Shown: one piece after another, positions 45,317 to 54,091 of the stretch
Layout: the number at the start of each line of letters is the position of its first letter
Position numbering within the stretch: position 1 is the stretch's first letter
Origin: SZUA-36 sp963704855
GTDB taxonomy: Bacteria; Pseudomonadota; Gammaproteobacteria; Xanthomonadales; SZUA-36
Direction of reading: 5' to 3'
Assembly: GCA_963704855.1 (NCBI GenBank)
Contig: CAVPHY010000024.1
Coordinates: 186,001 to 250,000, forward strand
Length of the DNA: 64,000 bases
The notes under the pieces: model-generated
What the model saw: only the letters and a program-made list of their open reading frames with translations
Databases searched by the model: none
Told to the model about the DNA's origin: nothing
Translations under genes and position numbers: made by a program

Positions 45317-45475
45317 ACGGTGAATACTGTTTACATGGCAGGTTCATCTGTTTATTGCTATTGACCCCGGGCGGCTTCACCCCAACATTGATAAGCGGGG
45401 AGTCGTTCTGGGCTCTGGGTGAAAACCACCGATGGTGGTAAGGTTTGAATCTGTCCATTTGCGAGTGGCCAAGGC

Positions 45476-46420
45476 ATGGATTACAAGGACTACTACAAGA
45501 CGCTGGGCGTCGGCCGCAAGGCGACCCAGGATGAGATCAAGCGCGCCTATCGAAAACTGGCTCGTAAGTTCCATCCGGATGTCAGTAAAGAAGCGGATGC
45601 GGAAGGGAAATTCAAAGAGCTGGGCGAAGCCTACGAGGTTTTAAAAGACCCGGAAAAGCGCGTCGCCTATGACCAGTTGGGTTCAAACTGGAATTCCCAG
45701 CAAGGCTTTCGGCCACCACCGGATTGGGGTACTGGATTTGAATTTCAGGGTGCACCCCGGGGCGCGGGCCGCCAGCATGATTTCAGTGATTTTTTCGAAT
45801 CGCTATTTGGGCAGGCAAGAAGCCCGGGTGGTGGGAGCCGGGGGTTTCATATGCAGGGCGAAGACCATCACGCCAAGATTCTTGTCGACCTCGAGGACAG
45901 CTACCATGGCGCGTCACGGTCAATCTCCTTACAAATGCCGGAGGTGAAACCCGACGGGCACGTGGTCAGCCGTAAACGGACATTGAAGGTCAGTATCCCC
46001 AAAGGTGTAAGACAGGGTCAGCAGATCCGCCTGGGTGGACAGGGCGCCAGCGGAAAAGGCAGCGGCAGGGCGGGTGACCTCTACCTTGAAATAGAATTTA
46101 ATCCACACCGCTATTATCGTGTTGAAGGCGCCGATGTATACCTGGAGCTGCCGGTTGCGCCGTGGGAGGCGGCCCTGGGCGCGACCGTCAAGGTGCCAAC
46201 ACCATCTGGTGCCATTGACCTGAAAATACCCGAAAATTCAAAGGCTGGTAAAAAGCTGAGGCTCAAAGGCAGGGGCATTCCTTCAAAATCCCCGGGTGAT
46301 CTTTACGTTGTATTGCAGATTGTTCTACCGCCCGCCGATGATGAGAAATCACGGGCGCTTTACAGGCAAATGCAGGAGGAGATCAGGTTCAACCCGCGTG
46401 CGTCGATGGAGGTGGCTTGA
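45476..46420 (+). CDS. cbpA: Curved DNA-binding protein / DnaJ-type co-chaperone
   Basis: 314 residues. The J-domain (1-70) has the HPD motif in KFHPDVSKEAD. A glycine-rich linker (about 85-130) follows, and the C-terminal DnaJ domains have RSISLQMPEV, LKVSIPKGVRQGQQIRLGGQG and LRLKGRGIPSKSPGDLYVVLQI. There is no zinc-finger domain, as expected for CbpA. It stimulates DnaK and binds curved DNA. The stop codon is 2 bp from cbpM, its dedicated modulator. A small ACCACC/GGTGGT inverted repeat lies 36-50 bp before the start. Confidence 0.95.
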   Translation: MDYKDYYKTLGVGRKATQDEIKRAYRKLARKFHPDVSKEADAEGKFKELGEAYEVLKDPEKRVAYDQLGSNWNSQQGFRPPPDWGTGFEFQGAPRGAGRQHDFSDFFESLFGQARSPGGGSRGFHMQGEDHHAKILVDLEDSYHGASRSISLQMPEVKPDGHVVSRKRTLKVSIPKGVRQGQQIRLGGQGASGKGSGRAGDLYLEIEFNPHRYYRVEGADVYLELPVAPWEAALGATVKVPTPSGAIDLKIPENSKAGKKLRLKGRGIPSKSPGDLYVVLQIVLPPADDEKSRALYRQMQEEIRFNPRASMEVA

Positions 46421-46422
46421 TC

Positions 46423-46725
46423 ATGGGTAACAAAAGAACCGGTTCAAAACCCCTCATCGGCGAAGTGCTCGAGGAAGACGATCTGGTAAGCCTGGCCGAC
46501 CTGTGCCGTAGCTGTACCGTCGAAGCCCAAACCGTGACCACTTTGGTGGCGGAAGGTATTCTTGATCCTGCCGGCAGGGATGTTGAACACTGGCGGTTTA
46601 CCGTCGGTAGCCTGAAGCGGGTAAAAACGGTCATTCATCTGCAACGCGACCTCGGTGTCAACCTGGCAGGTGCGGCGCTCGCGCTGGATTTGCTGGACCG
46701 CATCGCAGAGTTGGAACGCCAGTAG
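46423..46725 (+). CDS. cbpM: Chaperone modulator CbpM
   Basis: 100 residues from the ATG at 46423, with a GGAGGT ribosome site inside the end of cbpA. The MerR-like small modulator pattern is seen: LADLCRSCTVEAQTVTTLVAEGILDPAG, then HWRFTVGSLKRVKTVIHLQRDLGVNLAGAALALDLL. CbpM binds the J-domain of CbpA and inhibits its co-chaperone and DNA-binding activities. A TTG at 46417 would overlap the cbpA stop, but the ATG is better placed. Confidence 0.92.
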   Translation: MGNKRTGSKPLIGEVLEEDDLVSLADLCRSCTVEAQTVTTLVAEGILDPAGRDVEHWRFTVGSLKRVKTVIHLQRDLGVNLAGAALALDLLDRIAELERQ

Positions 46726-46843
46726 CCCCCGTATCGCCATGAAAGTATGGCGCTGGACCGTCCATCGCCGGGCATAACATCTGTTGGCATAATCCTTTAT
46801 CATTAAAAGCTGCACTAATGCAGTTGGATTACAGGGAATTCAG

Positions 46844-47593
46844 ATGAAATATCTATTGAGCGTGTTATTGATTGTTTTTGCCGGTCAGGCGTTTGCCGAT
46901 GGTTTCGATGCCGTTGAAGCCAAGCTGTCGACTGCGATGTCGGCGGATATCAGGACAGATGCGGAAAAGGAGCGCGACGACAATCGCAGCCCGGTCGAAA
47001 CCTTGAAATTTTTTGGTCTTCGCGATGATATGAAAATAGTCGAACTGCTTCCGGGCGGCGGCTGGTACACCAAGTTGCTGGTGCCGGTGGTGCGGGACAA
47101 TGGTGAATATTATGCGGCGCTGGGTACGGGTAATGTTTCCAAGAACCTCCTGCCCCTGGCTGGGTTTGAAGATATGCAGATAATTGCAACCGATTCAAAG
47201 GTTTACCGCAAGGAAGGTGCGCGTGCTTATACGCTGGAAACCGCCGGGCTTGGTGTGACTGATGTGGATATGGTTCTGACCTTCCGCAATTACCATAATT
47301 TTGACGCCGAGGGCCGCGCAGCCATGAACAAGGCGGCTTTTGATGCCCTGAAGTCAGGTGGCGTTTACGCAGTAGTGGATCATACCCGTCGTCATATGGA
47401 AGAGGATAACTCCGAAAACCGCCGCAGGATTGACCCCGTCCTGGCCATTCATGAAATCCAGGCAGCTGGATTCAAGTTTGTGGATTTTACCGACCTGCAT
47501 TTCCGGGCCGATGATGAACTGCGCTATGAAGTCGGCCGTAAAACCGTAACCGGTAATACGGACCGCTGGACCTTGAAATTTGTAAAACCTTAA
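46844..47593 (+). CDS. Exported class I methyltransferase-like protein
   Basis: 249 residues with a signal peptide (LLSVLLIVFAGQAFA). The mature part has a Rossmann-type methyltransferase pattern: IVELLPGGGWYTKLLVP (SAM-binding motif I-like), VDMVLTFRNYHNF (post-I/II region), then LKSGGVYAVVDHTRRH and HEIQAAGFKFVDFTD. SAM is not known to be available outside the cytoplasm, so the exported location is odd. This group may have lost SAM binding or use another cofactor. The ending WTLKFVKP is typical. No catalytic partner can be named. Confidence 0.8.
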   Translation: MKYLLSVLLIVFAGQAFADGFDAVEAKLSTAMSADIRTDAEKERDDNRSPVETLKFFGLRDDMKIVELLPGGGWYTKLLVPVVRDNGEYYAALGTGNVSKNLLPLAGFEDMQIIATDSKVYRKEGARAYTLETAGLGVTDVDMVLTFRNYHNFDAEGRAAMNKAAFDALKSGGVYAVVDHTRRHMEEDNSENRRRIDPVLAIHEIQAAGFKFVDFTDLHFRADDELRYEVGRKTVTGNTDRWTLKFVKP

Positions 47594-47606
47594 TCAATAG
47601 CCTGGT

Positions 47607-47628
47607 CATCCCCGCGAATGCGGGGGTG
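47607..47628. terminator. GC-rich hairpin between convergent genes
   Basis: CATCCCCGC and GCGGGGGTG pair with one mismatch over a 4-nt loop (GAAT), just after the methyltransferase-like gene and before the convergent cyclophilin stop at 47634. It is similar in kind to the hairpin at 35796. Confidence 0.55.
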
Positions 47629-47633
47629 GCCGG

Positions 47634-48722
47634 TTACTCTGTGAGCAACGCCTCGCACAAGGCGATATTGTCACCGGCGACGCGCTGAATCGGCACGGTT
47701 CCCTGCTGGTTAATCGAAGGGATGTTGTATTCAACAAGGCCTGAGCCGCAATCCGAAAATGTCAGTGTGATGGTGCCGTCGGAACCAGGCGGGTCGGTGC
47801 GCTGGATTTCCGAGGCCGCATCAAACAGTCCGCCGGACGCAATTTCGATGTTCATGGATGCAGTATCACCTTCAATGGTGCCAACCGCGGTAAGCCAGCG
47901 GTGTCCGGGCCAGCCCAGGTTGGCCGTCGCATCTACTGGGGGCAGTTCCGTGTCATAGGTGAACCAGGCCAGGCTGACTACGCCGAGGTCGGGAAAAACA
48001 GTGACGAAGAAACCCTGCCCGCTGGTAATGGGGTTATACCAGGCATCATTCAGTCCCGCATTCATCACGAAGTTGCCTGGTACAGGGGTGATGTCCTTGG
48101 CAGAGACCGCTGTCATCGCCAGGTTTGCCTCGGTTATAAATTTTCCGGCCTCGTAGTTGATAACCGGCAGGTCGGTGAACGAACCCTGGGCATCGATGAT
48201 GGGCAGTTGGCTAATGGCGTCCGCAACCGCCATCCCATTACCGATAACCCGGGCGAAAACGGTGAAACCGCCGTTCTGGTTGTCGAGGTTCTCAGAGTTG
48301 TCTGCGAGGTTGATAAACCACTGGCTGGTGGCGCTGTCAGGTTGGCCACTCAATTTGGCCATGGCGACAGTGCCGCGGGTATTGGAAACCTTGAATTCGT
48401 TTTCAACCGAAGCGAAAGGGATGATGCCGGACGGATTAGAACCATTAAAAGTAAACCCGCCACCCTGGATAACGAATCCGGGCACACTGCGGTGGATAAA
48501 GGACTTGGTGTACTTGCCACTTTCAATATAGCTGAGAAAGTTGGCAACGGTCTTCGGCGCATCGTCGTTCAACAACTCCATTTCGATGTTGCCGAGCGGT
48601 GTTTCTATCAGCACGGTATCCGCGATTGCCATGACCGGCATCGCCAGCAGTGCGGATGAAGCGAGCAGTATGATGAAGGTGCGTCTCAGTTTTGCAAAAC
48701 TGCAAATATGGGTAATGGGCAT
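47634..48722 (-). CDS. Exported cyclophilin-type prolyl isomerase fused to a WYNP/AWFTYD beta domain
   Basis: 362 residues from the ATG at 48722. A signal peptide (FIILLASSALLAMPVMAIA) precedes a cyclophilin domain (about 35-210) with IETPLGNIEMELLNDDAPKTVANFL, FIHRSVPGFVIQGGGF and SGQPDSATSQWFINL. The Arg of RSVPGFVIQGG and the SQWFINL strand mark a functional isomerase site. An extra domain of about 150 residues follows, starting AGLNDAWYNPITSGQGFF and continuing LAWFTYDT and WLTAVG. This module occurs alone or as a C-terminal fusion in several exported gammaproteobacterial proteins; its role is unknown to me. Likely periplasmic. The in-frame start at 48794 would add a spurious leader. Confidence 0.9.
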   Translation of the reverse strand: MPITHICSFAKLRRTFIILLASSALLAMPVMAIADTVLIETPLGNIEMELLNDDAPKTVANFLSYIESGKYTKSFIHRSVPGFVIQGGGFTFNGSNPSGIIPFASVENEFKVSNTRGTVAMAKLSGQPDSATSQWFINLADNSENLDNQNGGFTVFARVIGNGMAVADAISQLPIIDAQGSFTDLPVINYEAGKFITEANLAMTAVSAKDITPVPGNFVMNAGLNDAWYNPITSGQGFFVTVFPDLGVVSLAWFTYDTELPPVDATANLGWPGHRWLTAVGTIEGDTASMNIEIASGGLFDAASEIQRTDPPGSDGTITLTFSDCGSGLVEYNIPSINQQGTVPIQRVAGDNIALCEALLTE

Positions 48723-48885
48723 GATGGCTGTTTCCGGAGTGTAATTTGTGACTTTAAAGGAGACGCAATATACCAGACCTGCAAAAAGGATCAAGGATTC
48801 CTATTGATCGAGATCAGTTGAACCGCTATCAGTTTATACAGGTCTTATATTATGATGTAGTCAGCCAACTTACTGGTGTACAGCC

Positions 48886-49674
48886 ATGAAAAAAACAATC
48901 CCAATCGTCTTGCTCATCATCCTTTTCGCAGGTGCAGCCTGGTACTCTTTCATGAAGCAACCGGACGCGGTGCATGAAATGCCACCGGCGCAGGTCGCAC
49001 CGGCTTTACCTGCCGTGAAGCCGTCTCCAGCCGAGACTGATACCGATAGGGCTTATACGGAAACCGAGCCTGAGCCCGTCATATTACCGGAGCCACTGCC
49101 GGCCCTGGCTGAAAGCGACCCTGAAGTTACACAGGCGCTTGCTGACCTGGCAGGCCCCGAGCCATTGCTGGAGTACCTGGTCAGGGATCAGCTCATCAGC
49201 AGGCTGGTGGCGTCAATCGACAGCCTGACCTCGCGCCAGGTGCCCGCCAACATCAACCCGGTCAGACCGGCAGGTGACAAGTTCATAGCCGATGCTGAAG
49301 GTGAAAAGCTGGTCATGAGTGCGCGGAATTTTGAGCGCTATGATGGCTATGTCGCATTGCTGAGGAACATGGACACGGGCGAAATACGGGCATTTTATGA
49401 TCGTTATTACCCGTTGTTTCAGCAGGCCTGGGAGCAAAATGGTGGTGAAGGATCAATTGATGACCGCCTGCTCGAGGTGATAGACAATTTGCTCGCAACA
49501 CCGGATGTGCAAGGTCCTGTTTACCTGACCAAGCCGGAAGCCGTTTACGTTTTTGAAGATCCCGGGCTTGAAGCCTTGACGGCAGGGCAGAAGGTGCTGC
49601 TGCGGATGGGTACCGATAATGCCATGGTGGTCAAACAAAAACTGGCGGAACTGAAATCTGAACTAAGCCGGTAG
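48886..49674 (+). CDS. DUF3014-family membrane-anchored protein
   Basis: 262 residues. An N-terminal anchor (KTIPIVLLIILFAGAAWYSF) is followed by a proline- and acid-rich linker (about 25-85) and a conserved C-terminal domain: EPLLEYLVRDQLISRLVASIDSL, ARNFERYDGYVALLRNMD, FYDRYYPLFQQAWEQNG, and AVYVFEDPGLEALTAGQKVLLRMG near the end. This is the DUF3014 pattern; function unknown. The linker implies a periplasmic domain held away from the inner membrane. It is divergent from the cyclophilin gene. Confidence 0.88.
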   Translation: MKKTIPIVLLIILFAGAAWYSFMKQPDAVHEMPPAQVAPALPAVKPSPAETDTDRAYTETEPEPVILPEPLPALAESDPEVTQALADLAGPEPLLEYLVRDQLISRLVASIDSLTSRQVPANINPVRPAGDKFIADAEGEKLVMSARNFERYDGYVALLRNMDTGEIRAFYDRYYPLFQQAWEQNGGEGSIDDRLLEVIDNLLATPDVQGPVYLTKPEAVYVFEDPGLEALTAGQKVLLRMGTDNAMVVKQKLAELKSELSR

Positions 49675-49755
49675 GGTGGGTAATTCGTTACCCACCGTTT
49701 TGAAGCCAATGGATATGACAGCTGACAAGTCAGCTGCATCAACGATGACGGGCTG

Positions 49756-50901
49756 TTAGATGATGTGTTTTTCGTTGATTTCGCTGACTTTGCGACAGCC
49801 GATCAAACCCATGCCCCTCACAATCTCGGCACGCAGCAGTTCCACTGCCTTTGCAACACCTGCCTGTCCCCCGGCGGCCAGGCCGTACAGGTAGGGCCGG
49901 CCGATCGAACAGGCGGTGGCGCCCCGGGCCAGCGCTTTCAGTACATGTGTACCCCGACGGATACCGCCATCACAGATGATCTCGCATTCGCCGCCCACCT
50001 CGTCAACGATCGGGCCGAGTGCATCGAACGCGGATAGCGCACCATCGAGCTGACGCCCGCCATGGTTTGAAACCATGATGGCCGAGACACCCCGATCAAC
50101 CGCTTTGCGAGCATCTGCTGCAGACAGGATGCCCTTGATCGCAAACGGACCGCCCCATTCTGAAACCATCCACTCCAGGTCGTCCCAGGTGACGGATGGA
50201 TCGAACTGGCTGGCGATATATTCTATCAGCGAAGTGCTCTGCGAACTGCCCTCGGGGATTTTATGGGCTACATTGGCCAAGATGGCTTTCGGGTGGGTCA
50301 GTGCACGGTACACCCAGCCCGGCCGGGCAGCAAAACCAATGATACCGGCGAGATTGAGTTTTGGCGGCATGCTGAAACCATAACGCAACTCACGTTCCCG
50401 GTTTCCCGCGACCGGTATATCCACGGTGAGTGTCAACGAGTCGTAGTTAGAGTCCTTGCAGCGCTGGATAAATTCACGTGTCAGGCTGCGGTCCTTCATC
50501 ACGTAGATCTGGAAACACTTGGGTCCGTCGCAGGCCGCCGCCACGTCCTCGATACTGGTTGCGCCAACGGTGGACAGTGAATAATAGGTGCCGGCCGCTG
50601 CCGCCGCTTTGGATACCGCGGTTTCACCATCGTGATGAAACAAACGGGTCATACCGGTGGGCGCCAGGAATAACGGCATGGATATTTCGCGCCCCAGCAC
50701 CCGTGTGGACGTGTCTATTCCGGCCACGTCAACCAGGTACTCCGGCACCAGCCGGGCGCTGTCAAAGGCATGCGTATTACCAAGCACGTTGGTTTCATCA
50801 TCGGCCCCGCCGTCGATGTAATTGAAAAGCGGCTTAGGCAGCTTTCTCCGGGCTATTTTTCGAAGGTCTTCAATATTGAATACTCTGTCGAGGCTGGACA
50901 C
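49756..50901 (-). CDS. FMN-dependent alpha-hydroxy-acid dehydrogenase (LldD/glycolate oxidase family)
   Basis: 381 residues, the family length. It oxidises a 2-hydroxy acid such as L-lactate or glycolate using FMN. Readable features are FNYIDGGADDE near the start, PLFLAPTGMTRLFHHDGE, the strand FQIYVMKDR, LTLTVDIPVAGNRERELR, and the catalytic/FMN motif MVSNHGGRQLDGALSAFDALG with the active-site His. DGGIRRGTHVLKALARGA follows (phosphate site). The substrate cannot be set from sequence. It lies 39 bp downstream of ilvD on the same strand and they may be co-transcribed. Confidence 0.93.
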   Translation of the reverse strand: MSSLDRVFNIEDLRKIARRKLPKPLFNYIDGGADDETNVLGNTHAFDSARLVPEYLVDVAGIDTSTRVLGREISMPLFLAPTGMTRLFHHDGETAVSKAAAAAGTYYSLSTVGATSIEDVAAACDGPKCFQIYVMKDRSLTREFIQRCKDSNYDSLTLTVDIPVAGNRERELRYGFSMPPKLNLAGIIGFAARPGWVYRALTHPKAILANVAHKIPEGSSQSTSLIEYIASQFDPSVTWDDLEWMVSEWGGPFAIKGILSAADARKAVDRGVSAIMVSNHGGRQLDGALSAFDALGPIVDEVGGECEIICDGGIRRGTHVLKALARGATACSIGRPYLYGLAAGGQAGVAKAVELLRAEIVRGMGLIGCRKVSEINEKHII

Positions 50902-50940
50902 GGGTATTTATCCTCCTGTTTATCCTTTGATGATCTGCAA

Positions 50941-52794
50941 TCAGGCGCCTTCCACTTCGCCCAGGTCGCGCACACCGCCCTGGTCGGCACTGCTCGCAAA
51001 TACGGCATAGGCACGCAGGGCCTGGCTGACCCGCCGCCGCCGGGGCGCCGCCGGCCGGTATGGGCCGTTGGCCTCGAGGGCCACGCGCCGCTGCGCCAGC
51101 ACGCCAGGGTCGACATCGAGGTTTATACTGCGCGCTGGAATGTCGATGCTGATGGTATCGCCTTCCTCCACCAGCGCAATCAGACCGCCGCTGGCTGCCT
51201 CGGGTGACACATGCCCGATTGAGAGCCCGCCAGTTGCACCGGAAAAGCGCCCATCGGTTATCAGTGCACAGGATTCCCCGAGTCCTTTCGACTTGATGGC
51301 CATTGTGGGCCCCAGCATTTCCTGCATACCCGGCCCGCCGCGGGGACCTTCGTAACGGATGATAACGATATCACCGGGCTTGATCAGGTCGGCCAGTATG
51401 GCTTCATTGGCAACTTCCATCTCTTCAAATACGCGCGCCTGGCCGCTGAAGCGGTACATGTCCATCGCAACCGCAGCGGTTTTGACAATACAGCCCTTTT
51501 CGGCGATGTTGCCATAAAGAACGGCAAGACCACCCTCGCTACTGTAAGCGTGATCCATATCGCGGATGCAGCCGCCTTCGCGGTCAAGGTCAAGCTCCCA
51601 GCGCTTGTCCTGCGAGAAGGGTTTGGTCGTTCGAATACCGCCGGGCGCCGCGGTGAACAGGCGTGTGGCATCGGTGCTTTTGCTTCTGCCGATATCCCAC
51701 TTGGCAAGTGCTTCAGAAAGATTCGCGCTGTGCACCATACCAACACCGGTATTGAGCAGACCGGCTTTTTCCAGCTCACCCATAACCGACATCATGCCAC
51801 CGGCGCGATGCACATCCTCCATGAAATAGTCGTGGGTGGACGGTGAGACTTTGCACAGGTGCGGGATGCGTTTCGACATGGCATCGATATGCGACATGGT
51901 GAAATCGACGCCCGCCTCCTGGGCTGCGGCTAGCAGGTGCAAAATGGTGTTGGTGGAGCCACCCATTGCGATATCGACCGCCATCGCGTTGCTGAAGGCG
52001 TCGAAGTTGGCGATGGATCTTGGCAGTACAGAATCGTCGTCATCGCGGTAATAACGGTTGGCCAGTTCAACAACCAGGCGTCCGGCTTCGAGGAACAAGG
52101 CCCCGCGGTCGCGGTGGGTGGCCAGCAATGATCCGTTGCCCGGCAGTGAAAGACCGAGGGCCTCCGTCAGGCAATTCATCGAGTTGGCCGTGAACATACC
52201 GGAGCAACTGCCACAGGTCGGGCAGGCGCTATCTTCGACTTCCTCGAGCGTATTATCCGGATAGGCATCCATATTCACTGCACCCGAAAACGCATCGGTG
52301 AGATCGACCCGGAGTATCGGTTTGCCGCCATTTTCCAGCCGGCCGGCTTCCATCGGGCCACCCGAAACAAACACCGTGGGGATATTCAGACGTAGGGCAG
52401 CCATGAGCATGCCGGGGGTGATCTTGTCGCAATTGGATATACACACCAGCGCATCGGCGCAATGCGCGTTGACCATGTACTCCACGCTGTCGGCAATCAG
52501 GTCACGGCTTGGTAATGAATACAACATGCCGTCGTGTCCCATCGCGATACCGTCATCCACGGCGATGGTGTTGAACTCCTTGGAAACACCGCCCGCGGCG
52601 GCGATTTCGGTGGCGACCAGGCTGCCGACGTTCTGCAGGTGTACATGACCGGGTACGAACTGGGTGAAGGAATTGGCGATGGCAACGATGGGTTTGCCAA
52701 AGTCACCGCTGCGCATCCCGGTGGCGCGCCACAATGAACGGGCAGCCGCGGCGCGGTCGCCGGCGGTGGTGGTATCGGATCTTAATGGTTTCAT
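50941..52794 (-). CDS. ilvD: Dihydroxy-acid dehydratase
   Basis: 617 residues from the ATG at 52794, the normal IlvD length; the frame upstream to 52875 is not needed. It makes 2-keto acids for valine, leucine and isoleucine synthesis. The iron-sulfur and substrate motifs are intact: CISNCDKITPGML, ACPTCGSCSGMFTANSMNCL, DGRFSGATGGLSIGHVSPEA and the C-terminal end. It is followed by the hydroxy-acid dehydrogenase gene and is divergent from the CoA-transferase gene at 52952. Confidence 0.95.
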   Translation of the reverse strand: MKPLRSDTTTAGDRAAAARSLWRATGMRSGDFGKPIVAIANSFTQFVPGHVHLQNVGSLVATEIAAAGGVSKEFNTIAVDDGIAMGHDGMLYSLPSRDLIADSVEYMVNAHCADALVCISNCDKITPGMLMAALRLNIPTVFVSGGPMEAGRLENGGKPILRVDLTDAFSGAVNMDAYPDNTLEEVEDSACPTCGSCSGMFTANSMNCLTEALGLSLPGNGSLLATHRDRGALFLEAGRLVVELANRYYRDDDDSVLPRSIANFDAFSNAMAVDIAMGGSTNTILHLLAAAQEAGVDFTMSHIDAMSKRIPHLCKVSPSTHDYFMEDVHRAGGMMSVMGELEKAGLLNTGVGMVHSANLSEALAKWDIGRSKSTDATRLFTAAPGGIRTTKPFSQDKRWELDLDREGGCIRDMDHAYSSEGGLAVLYGNIAEKGCIVKTAAVAMDMYRFSGQARVFEEMEVANEAILADLIKPGDIVIIRYEGPRGGPGMQEMLGPTMAIKSKGLGESCALITDGRFSGATGGLSIGHVSPEAASGGLIALVEEGDTISIDIPARSINLDVDPGVLAQRRVALEANGPYRPAAPRRRRVSQALRAYAVFASSADQGGVRDLGEVEGA

Positions 52795-52951
52795 ATTCCA
52801 AGCTTCAAACGTGTGAAAAAGGTAAAATATCTGCGATGTGGAATCGTAACACTCATTAAGGGTAACGGGTTCCATTTCTGGTTAAAATTGAATCCGGTCA
52901 GGCCATCGTGGCCATTCGGAGCAGACTTTTCACCGGGATATCGATACACCC

Positions 52952-54091
52952 ATGGGTCCATTGAAAGGTTTCAAGATCATAGAAATTGCCGGCATCGGCC
53001 CCGGTCAGTTTGCCGGTATGCTGCTGGCTGATATGGGCGCCAGCGTGGTGCGTATCGAGCGCCCGGTTCCGGAAGAATCGATTTTTGCGGCAAATGCGCG
53101 TTACAACCTGATGAACCGCAGCCGGCCACTGGTTGGTGTTGATCTCAAAACACCCCGTGGTGTGCAGTTAGTGCTGGATTTGTGTGAAGACGCCGATGCA
53201 ATTTTTGAAGGCTTCCGCCCGGGTGTAATGGAGCGTCTTGGCCTCGGCCCGGAAGCCTGCATGTCCCGTAACCCAAAACTCGTCTATGGCCGTATGAGCG
53301 GTTGGGGGCAGCAGGGGCCCCTGGCAAAAACCATCGGTCACGATGCCAACTTCATCGCCTTGTCCGGTGTCTACGCCGGTATCGGTGAAAAAGGCGGTAA
53401 ACCGGTTTATCCGCTGAACCTGGTGGGTGATATGGGTGGCGGTGGAGCCTTCCTGGTAATCGGCATGTTATCGGCGCTGCTGGAGGCCACCAAGTCAGGC
53501 CAGGGCCAGGTGATCGATGCTGCCATGGTCGATGGTGCCGCCTCGCAGATGTCGTCCATTTGGGGTTTCAGGGCCGCGGGTGCATGGAAGGACGAGCGCG
53601 GCAGTAATATCCTCGACGGTGGCGCGCCATTTTACACGGCGTATCGAACCAGCGATGGCCTGCATATCGCGGTTGCCCCGATTGAAAACCGCTTCTACCG
53701 GAACTTACTCGATGTGCTCGGTTTGGATGATATCGATCCGGCCAGCCAGCACGACCAGTCGCAATGGGATGAGGTGAGACAAAAACTGCAGGCGGTGTTC
53801 GAGACCCGGACACGTGATGAATGGTGCGAAATCCTCGATGGTACCGAGACCTGCTGCACACCCATACTGAGCATGTCGGAAGTGACCACGCATCCGCACA
53901 ACGTGGCGCGCAAAACCTATATCAATATCGATGGCGTGACACAGCCCGCGCCGGCACCCCGGTTCTCGCGCACGGTTTCCGAAGTAAGCTGCGCAGCAGG
54001 TCCCGTGCGTTCCGATCTCTACCAGGTTCTGAGGGAATGGGGCGCCTCGGCTGAAGTCCTTTCGAAATTGCCAAAGGAAAATCAAAAGTGA
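52952..54091 (+). CDS. CaiB/BaiF-family CoA-transferase or alpha-methylacyl-CoA racemase
   Basis: 379 residues. The fold and site are of the type III CoA-transferase family: GFKIIEIAGIGPGQFAGMLLADMGA, NRSRPLVGVDLKTPRG, GRMSGWGQQGPLA, HDANFIALSG, and GQVIDAAMVDGAASQ. Within the family, the HDxNYxxxSG-type segment and length match alpha-methylacyl-CoA racemases, which invert branched acyl-CoA stereochemistry. It overlaps the start of the acyl-CoA ligase gene by 4 bp (GTGA), so a joint role in activation and racemisation of branched acids or sterol side chains is likely. Confidence 0.9.
   Translation: MGPLKGFKIIEIAGIGPGQFAGMLLADMGASVVRIERPVPEESIFAANARYNLMNRSRPLVGVDLKTPRGVQLVLDLCEDADAIFEGFRPGVMERLGLGPEACMSRNPKLVYGRMSGWGQQGPLAKTIGHDANFIALSGVYAGIGEKGGKPVYPLNLVGDMGGGGAFLVIGMLSALLEATKSGQGQVIDAAMVDGAASQMSSIWGFRAAGAWKDERGSNILDGGAPFYTAYRTSDGLHIAVAPIENRFYRNLLDVLGLDDIDPASQHDQSQWDEVRQKLQAVFETRTRDEWCEILDGTETCCTPILSMSEVTTHPHNVARKTYINIDGVTQPAPAPRFSRTVSEVSCAAGPVRSDLYQVLREWGASAEVLSKLPKENQK

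Noticed and set aside
35796..47628. CCCCGC...GCGGGG hairpins as CRISPR repeats
   Set aside because: Only single copies 12 kb apart, no spacers or cas genes. Both lie between convergent genes, fitting 3'-end hairpins.
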